Of a stretch of 64,000 nt of DNA, positions 41,952 through 51,090 are shown in pieces. A program made the translations under genes and the position numbers. The stretch comes from VGSG01 sp040756375 (lineage in GTDB: Bacteria; Desulfobacterota; Desulfomonilia; Desulfomonilales; Desulfomonilaceae). The notes beneath the pieces are model-generated. The model was not told where the DNA came from and did no database searches. It saw only the letters and a list, made by a program, of their open reading frames with translations. Positions within the stretch are counted from its first letter, which is position 1. The number at the start of each line of letters is the position of its first letter. The stretch spans positions 130,410 to 194,409 of the forward strand of contig JBFLZC010000007.1 of NCBI GenBank assembly GCA_040756375.1. The letters are read 5' to 3'.

Positions 41952-42629
41952 TCAGATGGGCTTGAGTTTCTTATCCATAGGGCCTGGCGGCCACCATAGC
42001 GCCTCATGCGTTGCTTCGTCAGCCTGAATTCCTCCTAGAACAAATCGAAAGATGAAATCAGCCAACTCATCTACTGTTGCACCTTTCTTGGGGTGAAACC
42101 ACATCTTGGTGCGAGTAACCATGGACGCGATCATCACGCCTACGAGCTTTTCATCACATGGCAGAAATACCCCTTGCTCCTGTCCCCTCCGAAGCACTTT
42201 GCGGACGATACGCTCATACGTATCGCGCATGGACACTATGGCGTTCCGGTTGCGACGCGACAGGATGCCGAGCGCCACGTCAAACAGTGCCTTGCCGGAC
42301 CTGGGATGGCTCAGGATGGCTTTGACATGACGGGAAATGATGAATCGCAGTTGCTCCACAGCGTCGCCGTCTTGTTCTTCGAGATGCGCAATCGGCTCGA
42401 TTATCTTCGCCATCTCTTCGCGAAGCATCTCGAAGAGGATGGCCTCTTTTGTCTCAAAGTAATTGTAGAGGTTGGCCGGTTGACATCCGTAGGCACGAGC
42501 CAATTCCCGCATTCCGACAGAATGATAGCCATTCTGCCAGAACAGCTTGCGAGCCAAAGCCAAGATTCTTTTCTTCCGGATGTGAGTTCCTGCCCTTGCC
42601 CTACCTTTATTCGGTTCGACTCTGTCCAT
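41952..42629 (-). CDS. TetR-family transcriptional regulator (copy 1)
   Basis: A 225-residue regulator with an N-terminal helix-turn-helix (about residues 18-65; GYHSVGMRELARAYGCQ, PANLYNYFETKEAI) and an all-helical ligand-binding domain. It is a close paralogue of the regulator at 53562-54296: the DNA-binding segments differ at few positions. An AATGA-ACGA-TCATT palindrome lies 76 bases upstream of its start, so it probably represses itself and the downstream flavoprotein gene. The inducer is likely an acyl-CoA, by analogy with KstR2/FadR-type TetR proteins. Start ATG with GGAGG nine bases upstream. Confidence 0.93.
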   Translation of the reverse strand: MDRVEPNKGRARAGTHIRKKRILALARKLFWQNGYHSVGMRELARAYGCQPANLYNYFETKEAILFEMLREEMAKIIEPIAHLEEQDGDAVEQLRFIISRHVKAILSHPRSGKALFDVALGILSRRNRNAIVSMRDTYERIVRKVLRRGQEQGVFLPCDEKLVGVMIASMVTRTKMWFHPKKGATVDELADFIFRFVLGGIQADEATHEALWWPPGPMDKKLKPI

Positions 42630-42704
42630 GTTCGAGTACCTCCGTGGAGGCGTTTTTCGGCTCTCCGTTTACCCCTGTGCGATGGCCAGCGTCATATTGA
42701 TATT

Positions 42705-42718
42705 AATGAACGATCATT
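42705..42718. promoter_or_regulatory. TetR operator AATGA-ACGA-TCATT, site 1
   Basis: Perfect five-base arms around a four-base centre with CG in the middle. It lies upstream of TetR copy 1 and is identical, including flanking TTA and CA bases, to site 2 before TetR copy 2. Confidence 0.8.
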
Positions 42719-43021
42719 CACATCGTGCCTATCATGCCCCGTCGTGTCAAGCCCTTTTCCCAGTGAGGATTGATACTGTGCACAAACTCAAGAAAGATAT
42801 CCGAAGCAATGGTTTCAGTCGGACATCCCATTGCCACATGACCGCTGTGTGAGAATGCCGCAATCCCAGCGACCTACGGCAGAAAGATGCGACCATAAGG
42901 TGCAGGAGCGCAATTCATTGCGCCCGTTACAGGGCGTGATGAATCACGCCCCTACAGGCAATCCCACAGGCTGTCAACCAGCGTTGGCAAAACGATACAA
43001 GAGTATCTTTTGATCGCTTTA
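42719..43021. other. Intergenic region with GCGCAATTCATTGCGC hairpins
   Basis: GAGCGCAATTCATTGCGCCC and GGGCGTGATGAATCACGCCC (about 42905-42955) are two hairpins of the type also found at 6150-6195. No gene is seen. This is the downstream end of the thiolase transcript. Confidence 0.55.
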
Positions 43022-44224
43022 TTATGTTTCCCGCTCAATGATCGTGGCCACGCCCTGGCCGCCGCCTACACATGCGTTAGCGCAACCGTACCGGCCTCCC
43101 TTCTTGTTCAGGATGCGGGCCAGAGTCCCTACGAGCCGTATGCCGGTCGCGCCTAGAGCATGACCGATCGCGGTGCCTCCTCCCATCACATTGACCCTCT
43201 CCGGATCGATTCCCAGTTGCTTAATGCAGTTAAGGGCTACGATGCAGAAAGCCTCGTTTATTTCCCAGTAATCCACGTCCGTTGCCTGCAATCCCACTTT
43301 ATCGAGAGCTTTTCGGCTGGCAGGAACCGGTCCTGAGCCCATGATCGTGGGATCCACGCCTGCGAACCCGATGGCTCGTATGGCGGCCAGCGGTTTGATC
43401 CCTTTTTCTTTTGCCTTCTCACGGGACATCAGGATCATGGCCGTGGCTGCCGCGTTAAGCGGAGATGAATTGCCCGCGGTGATCTGGTGGCCCTCCTTGA
43501 AAGCAGAACGCAATTGCGCCAGACCTTCCAGCGTCGTGTCCCCGCGCACGGCCTGATCCTTATTCACGGTCGTGACCGAGCCGTCTGCCTGAGGCGCTTC
43601 GATGGGGAGGATTTCTCCGTCGAAGAAGCCTTCTTCCTGGGCCTTTGCCGCGAGTTGATGAGATCGAAGCGCCCACTTGTCCATGTCTTCACGAGTGAAA
43701 TCCGTCTGGCTTAGGAGCTTCTGGGCAGTAAGTCCCATGTTGATCGAGGTCATCATGTCCCAATGGAGATATTCCGGAGCCGCGAAAAGGGCCATATTCG
43801 GCGCAATCATTCCGCTGTCGGAGGTCATCCCGCCCATAGGGACCCTGGTCATATGCTCCATTCCGCCCACCATGACAATGTCAGCGTTGTCCGAGGCTAC
43901 TTCCAGATAGGCCATATGGATGGCCGCCATGGAGGAGCCGCACTGCTGATCGACGAATTTCGCCGGGATCGTGTCAGGGAAGTTGGCCAGAAAGATCGGA
44001 AAGCGACCTCCGTACGCCCATTGTTCGCCGACTGCGGTCGCGCATCCCACGATGAAATCATCGAGTTCTTTGGGATCTATGCCCTGTCTCTTGACCAGTT
44101 CCGGCAGCAATTTGGCCAGAAGCTCATCGGCCCGCATTTTGCCGAACCAGTCCCTCGCGGGATCTTTGGGACGGGAGCGGGATTGGGCGGTCCTGAGATA
44201 TCCGGTAATGACTACGTCTTTCAT
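43022..44224 (-). CDS. Acetyl-CoA acyltransferase (thiolase)
   Basis: A 400-residue thiolase that cleaves 3-ketoacyl-CoA with CoA to acetyl-CoA. Catalytic residues: nucleophile C95 in DQQCGSSMA, the NEAFCIVAL segment, His in GGGTAIGHALGATG and the second Cys in GCANACVGGGQG. Full length for the family. Start ATG with GAGGAG. It is 65 bases downstream of the FadB-like gene. Confidence 0.95.
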   Translation of the reverse strand: MKDVVITGYLRTAQSRSRPKDPARDWFGKMRADELLAKLLPELVKRQGIDPKELDDFIVGCATAVGEQWAYGGRFPIFLANFPDTIPAKFVDQQCGSSMAAIHMAYLEVASDNADIVMVGGMEHMTRVPMGGMTSDSGMIAPNMALFAAPEYLHWDMMTSINMGLTAQKLLSQTDFTREDMDKWALRSHQLAAKAQEEGFFDGEILPIEAPQADGSVTTVNKDQAVRGDTTLEGLAQLRSAFKEGHQITAGNSSPLNAAATAMILMSREKAKEKGIKPLAAIRAIGFAGVDPTIMGSGPVPASRKALDKVGLQATDVDYWEINEAFCIVALNCIKQLGIDPERVNVMGGGTAIGHALGATGIRLVGTLARILNKKGGRYGCANACVGGGQGVATIIERET

Positions 44225-44289
44225 CTGAGTCTCCTCTCGCTATCGAAAGTCCTGTTGTGCAATGAAGGTCAGGCGCATGAGGGCCGCGG

Positions 44290-46419
44290 CTACTGTGGGT
44301 AAAAGGTCTTCCCCGAGTCGGCCGTCTCTTTGAGGAGCTGGGAAGGTTTGAACCGCACTCCGTAACGGCTCTCCAGCTCGACCAGTTTCTTGTACACGTT
44401 GGCGCAGCCCCATTTATCCGCGTACCTCAGTATCCCTCCCCGGTACGGCGGGAACCCTGTGCCGTAAATCATGGCCAGGTCCATGTCCTGGGGCCGGTCG
44501 CATACTCCTTCTTCAATCATCAGCGCGGCTTCATTTATTGCCAAGGCAAGCATGGCATCAACTATCTCTTCGTCGGAAACCTTGCGCGGAGAGACCCCGT
44601 TGTCCTTGAGATACTTTTGGATAACGTCCACAACCTTCTTGTTCGGGATAGGCCGATCTCCGCTGTAATCCATGTAACCCGCCTTGGTCTTCCTGCCGTA
44701 GCATCCGGTCTGGTAGATCGCCTCGGTGAGCGGGTGGATCTTGTACCTCTCTCCAAGCCTTTGCTCGAAGGTCCGGTTCACGTGATAGTTTATGTCGATG
44801 CCTGTGAGGTCGGCTAGTTCCGCTGGGCCCATTGGCATCCCGAAATCCTTCATGACCCGCTCGATTTGATTGCCGTCCACACCGTCTGCGACTAGGTACA
44901 CGGACCCGCCGAAAAGCCCGCCGAGCTGTCTGGAGACGTAAAACCCAGGTGCATCGTTGACCACGATGGGTATCTTCTTGATGGTGCGGGCAAAGGCCAC
45001 GCACGTGGCGAGTGTTTGATCGGTGGTCTTCTGCGCGCAGATGACCTCCAGGAGTTGCATCCGGTGCGCGGGATTGAAGAAGTGCAAACCGATCATGCGC
45101 CCGGGATCCTTCAACACGGAAGCCATCTCGGTGATGGGTAGCGCGGAAGTGTTGGTCGCGAAGACGGCTTCAGGCTTGCATATTGTTTCGAGCTGCTTCC
45201 ATATGTCCTGCTTGACCTGCATGTTTTCGAGCACGGCTTCGATGACCAGGTCCACCTCTCGTACGTCCTCGAGAGCGGTTGTAGTGGTAAGCTGCTTTTC
45301 GAGCATTGACTCCAGGCCTTCCTGGGTCATCTTTTTCTTCTTGATCGGGTAGTCGTAGGTTTTGCGCACAGAGGCTACGCCCTTATTCAGGGCTTCCTGG
45401 TTGATGTCCCACAGGACCGTATCAAGCCCCGCGCTGAGCAGCAGGTTCACGATCCCCGATCCCATCACACCGCCGCCAAGCATGGCCACTTTCTTGATCG
45501 GAGCCGGCGTTATGCCTTCGATGCGCGGCAAACGCCCTGCGGATCTGGTATTCAGGAATATGCCGATGAGGTTCTTGGCTACATCGGACACGGCACAGTC
45601 GGAAAAGAGCTCCGCCTCCCGGTCGATATCCGCTTCCATATCGAACGAAAGGCCCTTTTCGATAGCGTCGATAGCTTTGAAAGGTGCGATGTACCCTTTG
45701 GCCTTTGTCATGGCCATGAATTTCGCGCCGTTCGATACGGCCTTCAGTTCAGCCGCACTGGGCAGGCGATTGTACCGGAAGCGTGTGCGTTTGCTTTCCA
45801 ACGAGATCTTCCCAGAGATGAATCTGCCCGCTGCGGCCACGGCGGTGGGCACGAGATTTTCCGGATCTGCGACCTCGTCTACGAGCCTCCTGGAGTAACC
45901 TTTTTCAGCATCGATCGGTCTTCCGACAGTGATCATTTCCAGGGCATTGGGTAGCCCGATCAGCCGGGGCAGCCGCTGAGTTCCTCCCGCTCCGGGGATC
46001 AGACCCACCATGACTTCCGGCTGTCCAAGCTGAACCCCTTTAGCAGCCACCCGGTAATGACAGGCCATGGCAATCTCAAGGCCGCCTCCCAGCGCATTTC
46101 CGTTGATCGCAGCTATAACCGGCTTGGGACCCATCTCGATCCGGTTGAGGAATGCCGAATTGGCTTTTACTCTGGGCAGAAGGTACTCCTTGTCCTTCAC
46201 CTTGTAGATCTCCGTAAGATCGGCTCCTGCTATGAAGTTCTTGCCTGTACCCGTCAGGACGACAGCCTTCACTTGCGGGTCCTCAAATCCGCTGGAAATG
46301 GCTTCGGCCAGCTCCAACACAAAGTGCTCGGAAAGTTGATTCACCGGCGGATTGTTCATGACCAGGACTGCGACAGCCCCCTGGATGTCAACTTTGATGG
46401 TTTTGAAATCGGTCTTCAT
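44290..46419 (-). CDS. Multifunctional 3-hydroxyacyl-CoA dehydrogenase / enoyl-CoA hydratase (FadB/FadJ-like)
   Basis: A 709-residue fusion. Residues about 8-190 are a crotonase domain (FIAGADLTEI, GNALGGGLEIAMACHYRV, GLIPGAGGTQRLPRL). From about 310 comes the NAD-binding domain of 3-hydroxyacyl-CoA dehydrogenase (GGGVMGSGI, TNTSALPITEM, GLHFFNPAHRMQLLEV), and two C-terminal 3HCDH domains follow (AELADLTGID, MDLAMIYGTGFPPYRGG). It hydrates (S)-specifically and oxidises to the 3-ketoacyl-CoA passed to the thiolase next door. Start ATG with AAGGGAG nine bases upstream. Confidence 0.95.
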   Translation of the reverse strand: MKTDFKTIKVDIQGAVAVLVMNNPPVNQLSEHFVLELAEAISSGFEDPQVKAVVLTGTGKNFIAGADLTEIYKVKDKEYLLPRVKANSAFLNRIEMGPKPVIAAINGNALGGGLEIAMACHYRVAAKGVQLGQPEVMVGLIPGAGGTQRLPRLIGLPNALEMITVGRPIDAEKGYSRRLVDEVADPENLVPTAVAAAGRFISGKISLESKRTRFRYNRLPSAAELKAVSNGAKFMAMTKAKGYIAPFKAIDAIEKGLSFDMEADIDREAELFSDCAVSDVAKNLIGIFLNTRSAGRLPRIEGITPAPIKKVAMLGGGVMGSGIVNLLLSAGLDTVLWDINQEALNKGVASVRKTYDYPIKKKKMTQEGLESMLEKQLTTTTALEDVREVDLVIEAVLENMQVKQDIWKQLETICKPEAVFATNTSALPITEMASVLKDPGRMIGLHFFNPAHRMQLLEVICAQKTTDQTLATCVAFARTIKKIPIVVNDAPGFYVSRQLGGLFGGSVYLVADGVDGNQIERVMKDFGMPMGPAELADLTGIDINYHVNRTFEQRLGERYKIHPLTEAIYQTGCYGRKTKAGYMDYSGDRPIPNKKVVDVIQKYLKDNGVSPRKVSDEEIVDAMLALAINEAALMIEEGVCDRPQDMDLAMIYGTGFPPYRGGILRYADKWGCANVYKKLVELESRYGVRFKPSQLLKETADSGKTFYPQ

Positions 46420-46772
46420 ATCCTATCACTCCCTTATCCAATAATAGACTTGGCAATTAATGGTCATGTGACCGTGAATATCGGCGCCCACCTGTCCGGC
46501 TTGCTTCCCCCCCCCCGCCGCGAGCCTCAACCCGACGTTCTTCGCGGGGCTGACTTAGCTGCGGCGCAAAGTCGGACAGGTGAATGCGCCACTCTGAGCA
46601 TCTGAAGGTGAATTCAAATGAGAGGGAAGCGGTATAAAGCTTTGGATCAAGGGGCGCGGTCGATTGGAACCATGATTGGTTCAGGCGCAATGACCCCTTC
46701 CCAAGCTCGCCTCCCGCCTGCTCCTTCTCGAGGCTTACAGGTCTTGCGTCCCGCTGTAGCTACCCCAGTGAA
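46420..46772. other. Intergenic region with long inverted repeat and C10 tract
   Basis: CACCTGTCCG (46489-46498) and CGGACAGGTG (46573-46582) are an exact inverted repeat, extended imperfectly by CTT/AAG inside and GGCGC/GCGCC outside. Between them is a run of ten C (46507-46516). The region separates livF from the FadB-like gene. No gene is supported. Confidence 0.65.
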
Positions 46773-47522
46773 CTACAGCCCCAGGTAGGTTTTTCGAATA
46801 ACTTCGTCCGCGAGCAGATCGGCTCCTGAACCTTCGGCTATGATCTTTCCTGATGAGAGCACATAATTGCGCGAAGCCATTTTAAAGACCGTGCTGACTT
46901 CCTGCTCTATGAGAAGCACGGTAATGCCCAGGCCGCGGATCTCTTCGATCTTGTTGAAAACTTCAGTCCGCATAATGGGAGCGAGGCCTGTGGAGGGTTC
47001 GTCAATGCACAGGAGCCTGGGACGAAACATAAGAGACCGGCCGATAGCCAGCATCTGCTGTTCTCCACCGGATAGGGTCCCGGACACTTGACTTGCTCGT
47101 GAATGGAGAACGGGAAACAACTGATAGACCTTCTCCAGATTGCTCTGAATCTCTGCTTTTTCCTTCACGAGATAGGCGCCGGCCATGAGGTTCTCAAGCA
47201 CAGTCAATTCCCTGAACGGTCTGCGCCTCTCGGGGCAATGGATAAGACCCTTCTTCACGATCTGGTGAGCCGGAACGTGCTCTATGTGTTCCCCGTCAAA
47301 AACGACCTCACCCTTCAGGGTAACATCTCCACCAGTGGTCTTGCTGAGCACTTCCTTTTCCCAGGCCACCAGCCCGGTTATGGCTCGCAGCGTGGTGGAT
47401 TTGCCCGCTCCGTTGGGGCCGACGAGGCTCACCAATTCCCCTGTGTCCACCCTCATGGAGAGGTCATTGATGATCATTGCCCGATCATAAACAACAGTCA
47501 AACCGGTTACGGTAAGGAGCAA
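46773..47522 (-). CDS. livF: LIV-type ABC transporter ATP-binding protein LivF
   Basis: A 249-residue ATPase of the HAAT (branched-chain amino acid type) importer family. Walker A GPNGAGKST, Q-loop region with HCPERRRPF, signature LSGGEQQML and Walker B LLCIDEPSTGL are intact. Start: TTG at 47522 has AAGGAGGG eight bases upstream; the TTG seven codons earlier would overlap livG and put the site inside. It starts one base after the livG stop. Confidence 0.92.
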   Translation of the reverse strand: MLLTVTGLTVVYDRAMIINDLSMRVDTGELVSLVGPNGAGKSTTLRAITGLVAWEKEVLSKTTGGDVTLKGEVVFDGEHIEHVPAHQIVKKGLIHCPERRRPFRELTVLENLMAGAYLVKEKAEIQSNLEKVYQLFPVLHSRASQVSGTLSGGEQQMLAIGRSLMFRPRLLCIDEPSTGLAPIMRTEVFNKIEEIRGLGITVLLIEQEVSTVFKMASRNYVLSSGKIIAEGSGADLLADEVIRKTYLGL

Positions 47523-47523
47523 C

Positions 47524-48291
47524 TCAGATCCCTCCTTCCCCAAAATAGGCCTCGATCACCTCGGGGTTCTTCACTACGTCATCCGGCGCGCCGTCGGCAA
47601 TGAGTGTGCCGAAGTTGAGCACGACGATGCGATCCACGATCTTCATCAGTTGCTGCAGCTTGTGTTCCACAATAATCATTGCCGGACCTTCGCTGTGGAG
47701 ACGGCCGAACCGCCCGCCTTTGTGCAGCCTCTTGATGGATTTTGCCATGAGGTCCGTTTCGGCCGGGCTGAGCCCTCCGAACGGTTCGTCTAGGAGCAGC
47801 AGTTCCGGCTCCGTCGCTATGGCCCGTGCGATTTCCAGCCGCTTGAGGTCTCCCTGGGAAAGTGTGGATGCCTTCTCCAGGGCCACATCGGAGATGCCGG
47901 CGAATTCCAGCGCGTCCATGGCTTTCGCTTCGACCCGCTTTACCCATTCACCCCGTGTCATGGCGCGGGGGCTGAGGCACGATACCATCACGTTGGCTAT
48001 GATGGGGAGCCGACGAAACGGCCTCATGTTCTGGAACGTCGATGCGATCCCCATGTTCACAATGTCCCAGGTTTTGCGACCGCCGATATTCTTCCCTTTG
48101 TAGTGAATGGTCCCGGAATCGGGCCTCAGTATGCCCATGATCAGACGCAGCAGCGTAGTCTTGCCCGCTCCGTTGGGACCGATCAGGCCGACTATCTCAT
48201 GCCGGTGCATAGAAAGGCTGACGTCATTTGATGCCAGCAGTCCGCCGAAGCTCTTATTGAGATTTCGGATTTCAAGGAACAGCTCGGGCAT
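47524..48291 (-). CDS. livG: LIV-type ABC transporter ATP-binding protein LivG
   Basis: A 255-residue ATPase with Walker A GPNGAGKTT, signature LSQGDLKRLEIARA (a variant of LSGGQ, common in LivG), Walker B LLLLDEPFGGLSP and the C-terminal YFGEGG typical of LivG. Start ATG at 48291 with GAGGAG upstream, one base after the ligase stop codon, so translation is coupled. Confidence 0.93.
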   Translation of the reverse strand: MPELFLEIRNLNKSFGGLLASNDVSLSMHRHEIVGLIGPNGAGKTTLLRLIMGILRPDSGTIHYKGKNIGGRKTWDIVNMGIASTFQNMRPFRRLPIIANVMVSCLSPRAMTRGEWVKRVEAKAMDALEFAGISDVALEKASTLSQGDLKRLEIARAIATEPELLLLDEPFGGLSPAETDLMAKSIKRLHKGGRFGRLHSEGPAMIIVEHKLQQLMKIVDRIVVLNFGTLIADGAPDDVVKNPEVIEAYFGEGGI

Positions 48292-48292
48292 A

Positions 48293-50005
48293 TCAACTCT
48301 CCTCAGACTCATCTCGCAGTTCACGGCGGGAGACCTTTCCCACGTCCGTCTTGGGGAGTTCGCCTCTGAATTCCACTATTTTGGGGACTTTGTAGTGGGC
48401 CAGGTGCTCGTGGCAATACGCGATGATCTCCTCCTCGGAAACCTTGCCTCTCGCCTCAGGCTGAAGCACTACGTAGGCTTTTATGATCGCACCCACCCGA
48501 GGATCGGCCACTCCCACCACTCCGGCTGCCTTGATCTGCGGATGGTTGTACAGCACCTCTTCCACATGGCGGGCAAAGACGGCATACCCTTTGTATTTGA
48601 TGAGATCTCGCTTCCGGTCAAAGAAATGGAAGTAGCCTTCGTTGTCCATGCGCACCAGGTCGCCTGTTCTAAGCCATTTCTCGCCGTCAATATCGATCAG
48701 GGAGCTTGCCGTATCTTCAGGTCGCTGCCAGTACCCCTTCATGATGTTTGGGCCGCACAGAATGAGCTCGCCAACCTCACCCACATCGACAAAGTCCTTG
48801 CCGTCATGATGGATGATTCCCGCCTTGAGATTGGGAATCGGAACGCCGAACGATCCGCTCTTGGGCCGCTGCAAGGGACTGGTATGGCTCAGTGAGGAAG
48901 ATTCGGTCATGCCGTAACCTTCCAGGATCCTGCAACCGGTCCTGCGCTCCCAGTCTTTCATCGTGGATTCATGGAGCGTGTCCGCGCCACATGCGATCAT
49001 CTTGAATCTTTTCCAATTCACGCGGTCGGTCTTCTCATAGTCTTTCAGATACTCGTACAGGGTCGGCACCCCATAGAAAGCTGATGCCTGGTACCGCTCC
49101 GTGGCATCCAGGATGTCGTCGATATCGGGAGTGGTCAGCAACACCAGCGTGTATCCCTGAACCAGAGAGAAGAGCATAATGATGACCTGCCCGTAGATGT
49201 GGAAAAAGGGCAGGAACGCTATGACCACCTCATTCCCTGGACGGAAGATACCCTCCCAGAAGGCCATGGCCTGAGCTTGGCACGCGGCGATATTCCTGTG
49301 GGTCAGAATCGCGGCCTTGGGAAGACCGGTCGTTCCGCCCGTGTAGGGCAGTGCAGCTACATCGCTGTCGGGATCGAAAGTAATTGCGGGCGGTTGAGCG
49401 GGATACTTCTTGAGCAGGTCCTGGAATTGGTAAAGGCCTTCCCTTTTCAAGGCCTTGAGCGCCGGCACGTTCATTTCACGGTACACCTTGCGCAGTGCGC
49501 TCTTCCCGACGACTTTCTTCAGCCAGGGCAGGTATTCGGCGATGCCGGTCAATATGAGATTCTTCACCGGGACGCCGCTCTTATCCACATTGTCGTAGAG
49601 GATGTCCTGACAAACTACGGTTTGGGCGCCACTGTCTCGCAGTTGGTGGGCAACTTCCTGGCTGGTGTACACGGGGCTTATAGGCGTCACCACCGCTCCT
49701 GCCTTGAGCGCTCCGAAGTACGCAATCACGTATTGAGGGCAGTTCACCAGATGCAGGGCCACCCTGTCTCCCTTTGCCACGCCCAGGTCCGCCAAGGCAG
49801 TAGCAAAACGGTCTACCAGATTGCGCAACTCGCGATACGTGATCTTCTTCCCGTAGAAGATGACCGCTTCTTTAGATGAATATTTCTCGGTCGCTTCGTT
49901 GAATAGCTCCGGAAGGGATTGCTGTGGAATTGGAATCTCAGGTGGAACTCCTTCCGGATAGTATTTCAACCAGGGTTTTGACAAGTAGACTTCTTTGGCG
50001 GTCAT
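48293..50005 (-). CDS. Acyl-CoA ligase (AMP-forming)
   Basis: A 570-residue adenylate-forming enzyme that activates a carboxylic acid with ATP and CoA. Motifs: P-loop YTGGTTGLPKAA, the A5 segment EGYGMTESS, LRTGDLVRMD, and the C-terminal catalytic Lys in TDVGKVSRREL. It resembles long-chain/medium-chain fatty acid ligases; chain preference cannot be read. The gene sits between livM and livG, within the transporter operon, so it probably activates the transported acid immediately after uptake. Start ATG with GGAG nine bases upstream. Confidence 0.93.
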   Translation of the reverse strand: MTAKEVYLSKPWLKYYPEGVPPEIPIPQQSLPELFNEATEKYSSKEAVIFYGKKITYRELRNLVDRFATALADLGVAKGDRVALHLVNCPQYVIAYFGALKAGAVVTPISPVYTSQEVAHQLRDSGAQTVVCQDILYDNVDKSGVPVKNLILTGIAEYLPWLKKVVGKSALRKVYREMNVPALKALKREGLYQFQDLLKKYPAQPPAITFDPDSDVAALPYTGGTTGLPKAAILTHRNIAACQAQAMAFWEGIFRPGNEVVIAFLPFFHIYGQVIIMLFSLVQGYTLVLLTTPDIDDILDATERYQASAFYGVPTLYEYLKDYEKTDRVNWKRFKMIACGADTLHESTMKDWERRTGCRILEGYGMTESSSLSHTSPLQRPKSGSFGVPIPNLKAGIIHHDGKDFVDVGEVGELILCGPNIMKGYWQRPEDTASSLIDIDGEKWLRTGDLVRMDNEGYFHFFDRKRDLIKYKGYAVFARHVEEVLYNHPQIKAAGVVGVADPRVGAIIKAYVVLQPEARGKVSEEEIIAYCHEHLAHYKVPKIVEFRGELPKTDVGKVSRRELRDESEES

Positions 50006-50048
50006 TTATTTCACTCCGAAAAAGAATCCTCGAACCAACGCATGTCGG

Positions 50049-51089
50049 TTAATCCAAATCCGCGGTGCAGACTCGACAGGTTTTTCGGAGCGCAATGCTC
50101 CGGATTTTGCACCGAGGACATTGTTTTTCTATCTTGTCGCGGACCCACGGGATCATCCCTTCCGGCATGAAGAGAAGTGTCAGCAGGACGAGAAACGCGA
50201 AGATCAACATGCGCCACTCCGGCCACACCCTGAGGACCTCGGCCGCAGGAAACAGAATGAACACCCCTGCGATGGGACCGTATATGGAAGCGACTCCTCC
50301 GAAGACCGACCAGATGATTACCTGGAAGGACATGGAGACCTCCAGGGTGGACGGACCCACGGTCCGCATAATGTGAGCATAGAGCCCACCGGCGATGCCC
50401 GCAAAGAAACCGCTCAAACAAAAGGCCATCAGCTTATAACGGGTGGTGTTGATGCCCGCTGTCCGGCAGGCCAGCTCGTCCTCGCGAATCGCATGGAGGA
50501 TGATTCCGGTCTTGGAGTCGGTGATCTTCCACATAATAAAGCACAATACGAGCATGAGCACCGTCGTTATGTAGTAATCGTGAACTCGAGACCCCGAAAG
50601 TCGATCGAGACCAGAGACCCCCAGTTCTCCGCCTGTCACATCCGGTATGGCAAATACCACGCCCATCAGAATAAGGGGGAACGCCAGTGTGGTAAGGGCA
50701 AGATACGTGTGACGCAACCTGAGACAGGGGATACCGACAACGAGACCTGTCAGCACTGCCGCGAGCGCACCGACAGGGATAGTGAAGAAATGGGGAACTT
50801 TGAAATGCACGTTTATCAGGCCGCTTGTGTACGCAGCCACTCCGAAAAAGAGCGCGTGGCCGAAATTCATCTGGCCCGTGAACCCGGAGAGCAGGTCCCA
50901 ACTCGCGGCAAAGATCGCGAACACGCTGGTTAAGATAAGGATGCGCAAAATGTAGGGGTCCTGCGTGTACAGGGGCAACAGAACGAGCGCCACTGCAAAG
51001 ATCAGAACCGCCACTCGACTGGGAAGCACCAGCACTTCACTCCTGAATAGAGTGAAAACCCTCTTGATTTGAAACCAGATGAGTCCCAT
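50049..51089 (-). CDS. livM: LIV-type ABC transporter permease LivM with C-terminal Cys-pair tail
   Basis: A 346-residue inner-membrane permease with about nine to ten hydrophobic helices and the EAA-like segment near GAIREDELACRTAGIN. Unusual: after the last helix and MPEGMIPWVRDKIEK, the C-terminal tail carries CPRC and, ten residues later, CRVC, a zinc-ribbon-like pair of knuckles on the cytoplasmic side. Start ATG at 51089, one base after the livH stop; an upstream TTG lies inside livH. Confidence 0.92.
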   Translation of the reverse strand: MGLIWFQIKRVFTLFRSEVLVLPSRVAVLIFAVALVLLPLYTQDPYILRILILTSVFAIFAASWDLLSGFTGQMNFGHALFFGVAAYTSGLINVHFKVPHFFTIPVGALAAVLTGLVVGIPCLRLRHTYLALTTLAFPLILMGVVFAIPDVTGGELGVSGLDRLSGSRVHDYYITTVLMLVLCFIMWKITDSKTGIILHAIREDELACRTAGINTTRYKLMAFCLSGFFAGIAGGLYAHIMRTVGPSTLEVSMSFQVIIWSVFGGVASIYGPIAGVFILFPAAEVLRVWPEWRMLIFAFLVLLTLLFMPEGMIPWVRDKIEKQCPRCKIRSIALRKTCRVCTADLD

Positions 51090-51090
51090 T

